The notes beneath the pieces were generated by a model, which saw only the letters and a list, made by a program, of their open reading frames with translations, was not told the DNA's origin and searched no databases. Shown piece after piece: positions 1 through 8,830 of a stretch of DNA of 64,000 bases. The stretch is taken from the NCBI RefSeq assembly GCF_001894765.1, contig NZ_BCWV01000003.1:558001-622000 (forward strand), written 5' to 3'. Source of the stretch: Rhodococcoides corynebacterioides NBRC 14404 (lineage in GTDB: Bacteria; Actinomycetota; Actinomycetes; Mycobacteriales; Mycobacteriaceae). How positions within the stretch are numbered: the stretch's first letter is position 1; every line of letters begins with the position of its first letter. Both the position numbers and the translations under genes were made by a program.

Positions 1-1153
1 TGAGCTCACGCTCGAGGTTCCAGGGCAGCACGAGCACCACGTCCGGGCGGTCGGCCGCGATCCGATCCGGATGATGGATGGGGATGCGCGTGCCGGGAGT
101 GAATCGACCGTGCTTGTACGGGTTCCGGTCGACCGTGTACTCGAGCAGGTCGGGCCGGATGCCGCAGTAGTTGAGCAGCGTGTTGCCCTTGCCGGGGGCG
201 CCGTACCCGACCACCCGCTCGCCGCGGCGGCGGCAGTCCAGCAGGAACTCGAGCACGGCCGCACGGGCATCGCGCGCGGCGGAGTCCAGGCCGCGGTATC
301 CCTCCACCGTGTGCAGGCCGGCGCGACGCTCCTCCGCCAGGAGCTCCAGGGTGCGCTCGCTGGGCGGGCCGGCGTTCGCGGACGGTGTGGCCCACAGCCG
401 AATGGATCCCCCGTGCGTCGGCAGCGCCTCGACGTCGATCACCGTCAGGTCGCCCGCCTCCAGGGCGCGCATGGCCGTCAGGACCGTCCAGTACTGGAAA
501 TGCTCGTGATAGACGGTGTCGAACTGCGCCTCGGCCACCAGTCTCAGGGCGTGGTGCACCTCGATGGACACCAGACCGTCGTCCGTCACCAGCGTCCGCA
601 GCCCCTCCGTGAACCCGCGCACGTCGGGGATGTGGGCGTAGACGTTGTTGGCCACCACCAGCGACGCGGGCCCGTGCTCGGCTCGCACGCGCGCGGCCGT
701 CTCCGGGTTCAGGAACGCCGTCAGCGTGGGCACCCCTGCGTCCCGCGCCGCGGCACCGACGTTGACACTGGGTTCGATTCCCAGACAACGGATCCCGCGA
801 TCGACGACGTGACGCAACAGGTAACCGTCGTTGCTCGCCACCTCGACCACGAAAGCGTCGTCACGCGCCACGAGGTCCATCCGCCCGGTTGCCTCGTCGA
901 CGAACCGGCGGGCGTGGTCCACCCAGCTCGACGAGAAGGACGAGAAGTAGGCGTACTCGGTGAAGGTGTCGTCCGGACCGACGAGGGCCGGAATCTGCAG
1001 CAGCAGACAGGCCCGGCAGACGCGAACGTGAAGCGGGTAGGTGGGCTCGGGATCGTCGAGGCGGTCCGCGGTGAGGAACGATTCACACGGCGGGGTGGCG
1101 CCCAGATCGAGGACACTCTCGAGATCACGCGACCGGCAGAGGCGACACACCAT
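1..1153 (-). CDS. Class I SAM-dependent C-methyltransferase, zinc-binding type (partial, 3' end outside window)
   Basis: The minus-strand reading starts at an ATG at 1153 (MVCRLCRS) and stays open to the left edge, so the C terminus is missing. The N terminus has paired cysteines (CRLC, then CRAC about 45 residues later), as in the zinc-binding domain of the NovU/TylCIII-type sugar C-methyltransferase family. A SAM-binding segment follows (VVEVASNDGYLL). The distal part contains VVGYGAPGKGNTLLNY, typical of this family's C-terminal domain. By family it should methylate a nucleotide-linked deoxy sugar or similar substrate. No sugar-nucleotide genes lie inside the window, so the substrate is unknown. 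Confidence 0.85.
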   Translation of the reverse strand, partial: MVCRLCRSRDLESVLDLGATPPCESFLTADRLDDPEPTYPLHVRVCRACLLLQIPALVGPDDTFTEYAYFSSFSSSWVDHARRFVDEATGRMDLVARDDAFVVEVASNDGYLLRHVVDRGIRCLGIEPSVNVGAAARDAGVPTLTAFLNPETAARVRAEHGPASLVVANNVYAHIPDVRGFTEGLRTLVTDDGLVSIEVHHALRLVAEAQFDTVYHEHFQYWTVLTAMRALEAGDLTVIDVEALPTHGGSIRLWATPSANAGPPSERTLELLAEERRAGLHTVEGYRGLDSAARDARAAVLEFLLDCRRRGERVVGYGAPGKGNTLLNYCGIRPDLLEYTVDRNPYKHGRFTPGTRIPIHHPDRIAADRPDVVLVLPWNLEREL

Positions 1154-1266
1154 CTTCGTCACTCCTTCGGGACGGCAGTCGGTGGCTTCTCACGACACGT
1201 GCCGGTCCGGCGTCGTGACCCGGACCCGTTCGCATCCCCCGACGCCGTAACGAACCGCATGACTGC

Positions 1267-1284
1267 ATTTGTACGATTTGTACG
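1267..1284. repeat. Tandem 9-bp direct repeat in the methyltransferase upstream region
   Basis: Two perfect abutting copies of ATTTGTACG lie in the 200-bp gap between the methyltransferase start and the polymerase gene. They are AT-rich in a 70% GC context and each contains GTAC. The position, about 115-130 bp upstream of the methyltransferase ATG, suits an operator or upstream promoter element. No regulator can be named. Nothing else was recognised in 1154-1354. Confidence 0.4.
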
Positions 1285-1354
1285 CATTCTGCCACAGAAA
1301 CCGTACCTGCGCCCGGTTTCGGGGCGAAGAACCGTCCGAACGGACGACACCGCC

Positions 1355-2305
1355 TCACTCCTCGGGCGCGCGCAAACCCGCCTGCTCGTCCCGCTCCGCC
1401 CACTCGACCAGGGGTCGGAGGTCGTACGCCGCGTCGTCGATCCCGGCGTGCAGGTCACCCAACTCGGCGAACCGCGCCGGCACCGTGTGCATCGTGAAGT
1501 CGTCGGGAGAGGCGTCGGGAATCTCGTCCCACCGCACCGGCGTGGACACCGTCGCCCGCTCGGTGCCGCGCACCGAGTACGCACACGCGATGGTGTGATC
1601 GCGGGCGTTCTGATTGAAGTCCACGAAGACCTTCGACGGGTCCCGGTCCTTCCGCCACCACGTCGTCGTCACGTCGTCGGGAGCACGTCGTTCCACCTCG
1701 CGGGCGAACGCCAGCGCGGCCCGACGCACGTCGCCGAATCCCCAGTCCGGACGGATGCGCACGTAGACGTGCAGTCCGTGGCCACCGGAGGTCTTCGGCC
1801 AGCCCACGGCGCCGAGCTCGTCCAGCACCTCGTGGACCACCCCGGCCACCCGCCGCACCCGGTCGAACGAGCACTCGGGCATGGGGTCGAGATCGATCCG
1901 CCACTCGTCGGGGCTCTCGACGTCGGCCCGACGGCTGTTCCACGGGTGGAACTCGACGGTGGACATCTGCACCGCCCAGATCACGTGCGCGAGCTCGGTC
2001 ACGCAGAGCTCGTCCGCGGTGCGGTGGTAGCGCGGGAACGTCACCCGCACCGTCTCCATCCACTCCGGGGCACCGCGGGGCAATCGCTTCTGGTGCACTT
2101 TCTCCCCCGCGAGACCGTCCGGAAAGCGGTGCAGCATGCAGGGGCGCTCACGCAGCGCGGTCACGATGCCGTCGCCCACGGACAGGTAGTACTCCACGAG
2201 GTCGCGCTTGGTGGCCCCGCTGGCCGGGAAGTAGACGCGGTCGGGGTTCGACACCCGCACGGTGCGGCCGCCCACCTCGAGTTCGATCGCCGGAGACGCC
2301 GCCAT
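1355..2305 (-). CDS. Stand-alone LigD-type DNA polymerase domain protein (PolDom/Prim-Pol)
   Basis: This 316-aa protein corresponds to the archaeo-eukaryotic primase-like polymerase domain of LigD, without ligase or nuclease modules. Visible landmarks are the metal-binding pair D138-x-D140 (RIDLDPMPE), the GGHGLHVYV segment with H176, and the third acidic residue D229 in FVDFNQN. Length matches free-standing actinobacterial PolDoms. Such enzymes add ribo- or deoxynucleotides and fill gaps during non-homologous end joining or excision repair. No Ku or ATP-dependent ligase gene is adjacent here. It lies only 9 bp downstream of the hydrolase gene on the same strand, so the two may be co-transcribed. 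Confidence 0.88.
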   Translation of the reverse strand: MAASPAIELEVGGRTVRVSNPDRVYFPASGATKRDLVEYYLSVGDGIVTALRERPCMLHRFPDGLAGEKVHQKRLPRGAPEWMETVRVTFPRYHRTADELCVTELAHVIWAVQMSTVEFHPWNSRRADVESPDEWRIDLDPMPECSFDRVRRVAGVVHEVLDELGAVGWPKTSGGHGLHVYVRIRPDWGFGDVRRAALAFAREVERRAPDDVTTTWWRKDRDPSKVFVDFNQNARDHTIACAYSVRGTERATVSTPVRWDEIPDASPDDFTMHTVPARFAELGDLHAGIDDAAYDLRPLVEWAERDEQAGLRAPEE

Positions 2306-2314
2306 CGTCCGAGC

Positions 2315-3205
2315 CTAGGTCAGCGACTCGTCGAGAGCACGGATCGCGTCGGCGAATCGTCCCGGCAGTTCCTGCGGCGGATTGTGGCCACAGTCGACCT
2401 CGCGCACGTCGACGAGCCGGGTGAAGTGCCGGGTGTGGTCGGGGACCCCGTACAGCGCGGCGACGGTGTCCTCCGTGGGGTCGAGCACGACCGTCGGCAC
2501 GGTGATCGGCGGCCCCTCCGCCAAGCGCTCCTGCGTGGCTGCGTAGGCCGGGTCTCCCTCGGCCATCCCGTGCCGGTGCCGGTAACTGTGCACGACGACG
2601 TCCACGAAGTCCGGATTGTCGAACGCCGGTGCCGTGGCGGCGAATTCGGAGTCGCCGAACCGCCAGGTGGGTGACCAGTCCGCCCACAACGTCTGGGCGA
2701 GCTCGGCACGGTAGGCGGCCAGTCCCGCCCGGCCCCGCTCGGAGTGGAAGTAGTACTGATACCAGTATCGCTTCTCGAGATGCGGCGGCGCGGGTGTCGC
2801 GAGCCCGCCCGCCTGGATCAGGTAACCCGACACGCTGACCAGACCCGACACCTCGTCGGGCCACAGCGCGGCCACCGCGCACGCAGCGCGGCCGCCCCAG
2901 TCGTAGCCCGCCACGATCGGGCGGTCGAGGCCCAGGGCGACGATCAACTCCCGGAGGTCGTGCGCCAGCGCGGCCTGCTCCCCGGAGCGCGGGGTGGCGT
3001 CGTCGAGGAACCGGGTGGCGCCGAACCCGCGCAGGTACGGGACCACGACGTCGTGGCCGGCGTCGGCGAGAAGGCGGGCCACGTCGTCGTACGAGCGGGT
3101 GTCGTAGGGGAAGCCGTGCAGCAGGACCACCGGCCGACCCGACGGATCGCCGTACCGGTCGATCGCGACGTCGAGAACTCCAGCCACCACCATGCCCGTC
3201 ACCAT
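2315..3205 (-). CDS. Alpha/beta hydrolase, epoxide hydrolase/haloalkane dehalogenase-like
   Basis: A 296-aa alpha/beta hydrolase. The oxyanion-hole motif HGFPYD is near residue 30. The nucleophile elbow GYDWGG carries Asp rather than Ser, which points to the epoxide hydrolase or dehalogenase branch. The C-terminal CGHNPPQE holds the catalytic His. The first ATG at 3205 overlaps the stop of the upstream TetR gene by 7 bp, and a second start at 3193 would remove the overlap. Co-transcription with the TetR gene suggests that regulator controls it. The substrate is unknown. Confidence 0.82.
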   Translation of the reverse strand: MVTGMVVAGVLDVAIDRYGDPSGRPVVLLHGFPYDTRSYDDVARLLADAGHDVVVPYLRGFGATRFLDDATPRSGEQAALAHDLRELIVALGLDRPIVAGYDWGGRAACAVAALWPDEVSGLVSVSGYLIQAGGLATPAPPHLEKRYWYQYYFHSERGRAGLAAYRAELAQTLWADWSPTWRFGDSEFAATAPAFDNPDFVDVVVHSYRHRHGMAEGDPAYAATQERLAEGPPITVPTVVLDPTEDTVAALYGVPDHTRHFTRLVDVREVDCGHNPPQELPGRFADAIRALDESLT

Positions 3206-3786
3206 TCCCCGCGACCGGCCGCGGCAACCACGGCGACGCAGTGCTCGGTGAAGCGGTCGCGGTCGACGGGCAGCTCACCGTCCAGGAACGCGGTGAACAG
3301 GGTGGTCAGCGCACCGACCACGGCGGTGGCGGTGAGAATCCTCGTCGCCGGATCCGTCTCGTTGGGCAACTGCGCTTCCACGAGCGCCACGAAGTGCGGC
3401 ACGGTGCGCGTTCCGATGCGGCCGAGCGCGCTGTCGCCGAACGGAGCGGCGAGCAGCACGCGTCCGTACTCCGGGCGGTCCAGCACCAGATCGGTGAAGG
3501 CGTGCACCGCGCGGCGCGCCCGCTCCGACGGCCGTCGCGCCCGGCCGACCGCGGCGACCAGGGCCTGCTGGGCGCGGTCGGCCACCAGGGCGTAGACCTC
3601 CCGCACGAACGTGTCGCGGTCGGTGAAGTTCTCGTAGAAGTACCGCTCGGTCAGGCCCGCGCGCGAACACACGGACCGCACGCTCACCGCCGGTCCCTCG
3701 GGCGCCCCCAGCAGGTCCACACCCGCGGCCAGCAACGTCTCGCGCCGGTGCGCGCGCCTCGCCTCCAGGTCCACCCTCGTCCTCAC
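3199..3786 (-). CDS. TetR/AcrR family transcriptional regulator
   Basis: A 195-aa protein with an N-terminal TetR helix-turn-helix: an ARRAHRRETLLAAG helix, then VRSVCSRAGLTERYFYENF with the usual recognition-helix ending, and D/E-T-F-V-R-E after it. The remainder is an alpha-helical ligand domain of ordinary size. GTG at 3786 is used; a later GTG at 3774 is possible. Its 3' end overlaps the hydrolase gene and its 5' end lies 37 bp from the divergent DUF2236 gene, so it probably represses both from the short shared promoter region. Confidence 0.85.
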   Translation of the reverse strand: MRTRVDLEARRAHRRETLLAAGVDLLGAPEGPAVSVRSVCSRAGLTERYFYENFTDRDTFVREVYALVADRAQQALVAAVGRARRPSERARRAVHAFTDLVLDRPEYGRVLLAAPFGDSALGRIGTRTVPHFVALVEAQLPNETDPATRILTATAVVGALTTLFTAFLDGELPVDRDRFTEHCVAVVAAAGRGEW

Positions 3787-3823
3787 CGTTGACGTCCGTG
3801 CGCACCGACTCTACGGTGACAAC

Positions 3824-4741
3824 ATGTGTAGTCAGCCGCTCGGGCCGGACGCGCTCACGTGGCGGTACTTCGGCGATTGGCGCGGCATGCTGCAGGGACC
3901 CTGGGCCGGGTCGATGCAGAACATGCACCCCGGCCTCGGCGCGGCGGTCACCGAGCACTCCACCTTCGAACTCGAACGGTGGCAGCGAGTCATGCGCTCG
4001 CTCTACCCCATCGGCGGAGTGGTCTTCGACGGAGCGCGCGCGGCCGACACTGCGGCTCGAATCCGTCGGTACCACAACGATATCGGGGGCGTCGACGCAC
4101 AGGGACGCCGCTACCACGCCCTTGATCCCGACACCTTCTACTGGGCCCACGCGACCTTCTACGTCGGCACGCTCCGCACCGCGGAGTGCTTCATGGGTGG
4201 GCTCACCGAGGCGCAGCACGAGCAGCTCTTCGCGGAACACCGCCAGTGGTACGCCCTGTACGGCATGAGCATGCGCCCCGTCCCCGCCACCCGCGCGGAC
4301 TTCCAGCGCTACTGGGACCACATGTGCCGCGAGGTTCTCGAGGACACGCCCGCCGCCCGGGTGGTGCTCGACCTCTCCGAGCTCCCGCGCCCACCGTTCC
4401 TGCCCTGGCTGCCGGCCCGCGTGTGGGCGCTGCTGCGGCCGGCCGTCGCGCGGTCCGCCGTGCGCCTTACCGTCGGGCTCTACGATCCATCGGTTCGAGA
4501 GCTGTTGGGCTACAGCTGGTCCGAGGCCGACGAGCACTGGTTCCGCCGTGTCTGCCGCGCCGTCGAGCTGGCCTTCCGCCTCGTCCCCGCACGCCGGCGC
4601 CTGCACCCCCGCGCCCGGGCGGGGGTCGACCGCGCCACCGGGCGGCTCCCCGCCGACGCGCCGCTCCCCCAGACCCCCGACCGCAACCTGCCCCTCCCGG
4701 ACCGGCGGAACAGCCCCCGTCACTACGTCCCCGGCCGCTGA
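3824..4741 (+). CDS. Oxygenase MpaB-family / DUF2236 protein
   Basis: A 305-aa protein of the DUF2236 family, which includes MpaB and the heme-dependent latex-clearing protein Lcp. Recognisable features are the N-terminal GDWRGMLQGPWAGSMQNMHPG block and the RRYHNDI and WAHATFYVG segments, whose histidines match the conserved family positions. By analogy it may be a heme oxygenase acting on a hydrophobic substrate, but no substrate can be inferred. It is divergent from the TetR gene across 37 bp, which suggests shared regulation. Confidence 0.8.
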   Translation: MCSQPLGPDALTWRYFGDWRGMLQGPWAGSMQNMHPGLGAAVTEHSTFELERWQRVMRSLYPIGGVVFDGARAADTAARIRRYHNDIGGVDAQGRRYHALDPDTFYWAHATFYVGTLRTAECFMGGLTEAQHEQLFAEHRQWYALYGMSMRPVPATRADFQRYWDHMCREVLEDTPAARVVLDLSELPRPPFLPWLPARVWALLRPAVARSAVRLTVGLYDPSVRELLGYSWSEADEHWFRRVCRAVELAFRLVPARRRLHPRARAGVDRATGRLPADAPLPQTPDRNLPLPDRRNSPRHYVPGR

Positions 4742-4744
4742 CCG

Positions 4745-4820
4745 CGCGAGTTCTCGCACGATATCGGTGCCGTTTCTGCGGATCCGCGGACCGCGTCTCG
4801 ATCGTGTGGCAGAACTCGCG
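4745..4820. repeat. 76-bp palindromic repeat, left copy flanking the DUF559 gene
   Basis: The element starts with CGCGAGTTCT and ends with AGAACTCGCG, an exact 10-bp inverted repeat. Inside are a second imperfect stem (GCACGAT against GATCGTGTGGC) and a central palindrome-like GCGGATCCGC. It begins just after the DUF2236 stop. A copy of identical length and orientation lies at 5777-5852, on the other side of the AbiEi/DUF559 gene. Counted by eye, the two agree at 49 of 76 positions without gaps, with termini and centre best conserved. The structure resembles a REP/REPIN-type or MITE-like palindrome. Confidence 0.7.
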
Positions 4821-4925
4821 TGCCGCCGCTCCGCAACCCCGGTCATCGCGCCCCGGGGAGAGCGGTCACACCATCCCCGGGCCGAGGCACGAGCGGCTCT
4901 CCGCCCTACGCGACGCGCTGCGGCC

Positions 4926-5795
4926 ATGGGGGTCGTCACCAGAGCTCAGCTGATCGCGGGAGGGCTACACCAGTCCACCGTCCGCCGGCGGGTGGCCAAC
5001 GGAACGCTGCACCGCCTGCTCCCCGGGGTGTACTCCACCGAGCCCGCCGACTACCGCCGACGGTGCGACGCCGTCCTCCTCTGGAAGCCGGACGCCGTCC
5101 TCAGTCACGACACCGCCGCCTGGTGGTGGGGTCTGCTGGACGACGAGCCCGCGTCGGTGCACGCGACCGTCCCGCCGACCGGGACGGCGGGTGGACCGTC
5201 GTGGGTCCGCGTTCACCGACGCCTCCTGACCGACGTGCGGCTGCTGGGAGAGACCCCACTCGTGTCCCCGGAACACGCGATTCTCGATCTGGCGACCACT
5301 CTGAGCCGACCGGACTTCCAGCTGGTCATCGATCGGGCCTCGAGTCCGAAGATTCAGTGGCGCGCGCTGGCCGCACTGTGCGACGAGGCAGGCGGCAAGG
5401 CCGGAATGCGAGTCCTGCGCGAGGAACTACGACGGGCTTGCCCCGGCACGCTGTCCGAAGCCGAGCGACTCCTGGCTCGGACCCTCTCGGCCCGGTCCTT
5501 CCGCATGGAGATCAACGGCCGCGTCGGCCCGTATTACGGCGACCTGGTCTGCCGACGAGCTCGCGTGATCGTGGAGGTGGACGGACGCGAATTCCACAGT
5601 GCGGGGGCGGTGTTCACCAACGATCGGAAACGCCAGAACGCACTCGTCCTGGACGGGTGGCTGGTGCTGCGGTACTCGGTCGCCACCGTGCCGGCGACCC
5701 CGGACGCAGTTGCCGACGAGATCATGGCCGTCGTGCGGCGGCGCCGGTCTCTCACACGGGGCCGACACCGCCCGGGCGCGAGTTCTTCCACATGA
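4926..5795 (+). CDS. AbiEi-like antitoxin-type wHTH / DUF559 (Vsr-like endonuclease fold) protein
   Basis: A 289-aa protein. The N terminus (MGVVTRAQLIAGGLHQSTVRR, then LLPGVYS) is the winged-helix typical of type IV antitoxin AbiEi-family proteins. The C-terminal region around residues 215-255 (VEVDGREFH, then DRKRQNALVLDGW and LRYS) is the DUF559 domain, related to very-short-patch-repair endonucleases. E217 and D219 are candidate catalytic residues. ATG at 4926 is chosen; an in-frame GTG at 4806 would start inside the left repeat. Such proteins are frequent, multi-copy and of unproven function in actinomycetes. No cognate AbiEii toxin is present. The last 19 bases overlap the right-hand 76-bp repeat. 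Confidence 0.78.
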   Translation: MGVVTRAQLIAGGLHQSTVRRRVANGTLHRLLPGVYSTEPADYRRRCDAVLLWKPDAVLSHDTAAWWWGLLDDEPASVHATVPPTGTAGGPSWVRVHRRLLTDVRLLGETPLVSPEHAILDLATTLSRPDFQLVIDRASSPKIQWRALAALCDEAGGKAGMRVLREELRRACPGTLSEAERLLARTLSARSFRMEINGRVGPYYGDLVCRRARVIVEVDGREFHSAGAVFTNDRKRQNALVLDGWLVLRYSVATVPATPDAVADEIMAVVRRRRSLTRGRHRPGASSST

Positions 5796-5852
5796 TTGCG
5801 CCACGACCCGCGGATTCGCAGCTTCACGCACGATCGTGTGGCAATACTCGCG
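5777..5852. repeat. 76-bp palindromic repeat, right copy flanking the DUF559 gene
   Basis: Same length and orientation as the copy at 4745-4820. It opens with CGCGAGTTCT and closes with ATACTCGCG. The arms pair imperfectly over about 20 bp (a CCACA block and a GAT block are conserved). The 3' half shares CGATCGTGTGGCA with the left copy. Its first bases encode the last residues of the DUF559 protein, so the gene's C terminus is built from the repeat. Confidence 0.7.
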
Positions 5853-5942
5853 ACGCCGGGCAGCTCGGTCCGCCACCCGACGGTCCAGGGTGAAGCCCCC
5901 GGTGCCCGACTCGGCCCGCGCGACGAACTCGTCGCACACACG

Positions 5943-5981
5943 CCGACGCCCGGCCCACCGCGAGGGTGGACCGGGCGTCGG
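5943..5981 (-). terminator. Strong hairpin terminator downstream of groEL
   Basis: CCGACGCCCGG (5943-5953) pairs perfectly with CCGGGCGTCGG (5971-5981). The inner bases CCACC and GGTGG extend the stem around a short GCGA loop. It sits 17 bp past the groEL stop, where an intrinsic terminator is expected. A clear U-tract is absent, as is usual in high-GC actinomycetes. Confidence 0.7.
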
Positions 5982-5998
5982 ACGAGGTGGGGCAGGAC

Positions 5999-7788
<1,790 letters not shown>

Positions 7789-7796
7789 GCCCGATT

Positions 7797-7823
7797 CTGG
7801 CACTCGACCCAGCCGAGTGCAAG
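7797..7823 (-). promoter_or_regulatory. CIRCE operator 2 of groEL
   Basis: CTGGCACTC, a 9-nt spacer, then GAGTGCAAG, with a 7-of-9 symmetric core. It is spaced 35 bp centre to centre from the first CIRCE. Its position just beyond the end of the secreted-protein gene suggests that it and CIRCE 1 bracket the groEL promoter. Confidence 0.82.
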
Positions 7824-7837
7824 CCCTCGAGGTCCGG

Positions 7838-8359
7838 TCAGAATCCGGCGATGCAGGCCCGCCCGGTCGAGAGGTCGAGCGCGAAGGAGTTGAGGCCGGC
7901 GCAGTTCACACCCGTCTCGGTGGACGCACTCGCGCCGCCGCCGTAGCCCGCCACGGCGATGGCCGTCGCGCCGTTCGACGCCGCCGACCGACTGATGCCG
8001 CCGCCGAGCGCGAACGCGTAGGAGTTGCCCGCACCGGAGACCGCACTGAGCGCGGTGCCGAAGCCCGTGGCCGTCGCGTTCGCCGCGCCACCGTCGGCGA
8101 CGGAGACCGCGGTGCCACTGTCGCTCGCGTCCGACCGTGCGACGCCCGGCGCGGTGGCCTTGGCCCCGCAGCTCGCCGTCCCGTCGATCCGAATGTCGTT
8201 GGCGGACGGGGGCGAGACGCACGTGACCGGTGCCGCCGTGGCGGTCGCGGTGCCGAGCACCGCACCGAACGACAGGACGGCCGAGGTGGCGGCGACGGCA
8301 GCGGCGGCGCGGCGGACACGCGAGGAACGAGCGGACGAGAAGGCGGCGAACAGCGTCAC
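7838..8359 (-). CDS. Small secreted protein, DUF6764-like, Ala/Gly/Ser-rich
   Basis: A 173-aa protein with an N-terminal signal peptide (RRAAAAVAATSAVLSFGAVLG) and a likely cleavage after ATATAA. The mature part is rich in Ala, Gly, Ser and Thr, with three or more Cys (VTCVSPP, ASCGAK, VNCAGL, ACIAG). Alternating small residues suggest beta-strand repeats. GTG at 8359 is preferred because AGGAG lies 6 nt upstream; a longer reading to 8431 lacks such a site. I tentatively recall similar proteins in Rhodococcus and Nocardia (DUF6764) with no known function. Confidence 0.68.
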   Translation of the reverse strand: MTLFAAFSSARSSRVRRAAAAVAATSAVLSFGAVLGTATATAAPVTCVSPPSANDIRIDGTASCGAKATAPGVARSDASDSGTAVSVADGGAANATATGFGTALSAVSGAGNSYAFALGGGISRSAASNGATAIAVAGYGGGASASTETGVNCAGLNSFALDLSTGRACIAGF

Positions 8360-8485
8360 GGAGAACTCCTGGAATTGCGGCGAGAGATCCACCCACGGGC
8401 GGACGTGCACGGCGAACCTTACCGGCCCCACCCGGCCGACGAGGGGCGCCGAACGTAACGATTCGGTGTGCGCCCGAGCCCCGGG

Positions 8486-8830
8486 TCAGTGGACGTGGTC
8501 GCGCCAGTCGGCCGGCACCCGCTCGGCCGGACCCGGAACCGTCTGATCCCGCGGATGATGCTGTGGCGCAGCGAGTTCCGGGCCCGTGGTCATCACCTCG
8601 CGGCGGTAGTCCCAGAACCAGGTCTCGCCCGGTTCGTAGGACTGCACCACCGGATGTCCCGTCGCGGCGACATGGGCGCTCGCGTGCTGTGCGGGCGAGG
8701 AATCGCAACACCCCACGTGCCCGCACCGAGCGCACCGCCGCAGGTGCACCCACCACCCGCCGCCGGCCTCGCACTCCACGCATCCCGGGCCGCTCGGTGG
8801 GACCGTCGGATCGATCGCCTGCTCGCTCAT
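8486..8830 (-). CDS. UBP-type zinc finger protein
   Basis: A 114-aa protein carrying a zf-UBP domain: CVEC near residue 17, then CARCGHVGCCDSSPAQHASAH and a further H in TGHPVVQ, followed by the usual W-F-W-D segment. In eukaryotes this finger binds the ubiquitin C-terminal tail. The bacterial role is unknown. Its ATG overlaps the TGA of the histidine kinase gene by 4 bp, making it the last gene of the LysR/REC-flavoprotein/kinase operon, where it may be a protein partner or metal/redox sensor. Confidence 0.85.
   Translation of the reverse strand: MSEQAIDPTVPPSGPGCVECEAGGGWWVHLRRCARCGHVGCCDSSPAQHASAHVAATGHPVVQSYEPGETWFWDYRREVMTTGPELAAPQHHPRDQTVPGPAERVPADWRDHVH

Noticed and set aside
4745..5852. 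Insertion sequence with terminal inverted repeats
   Set aside because: The two 76-bp elements are direct copies, each internally palindromic, and the gene between encodes no transposase. No target-site duplication was evident.
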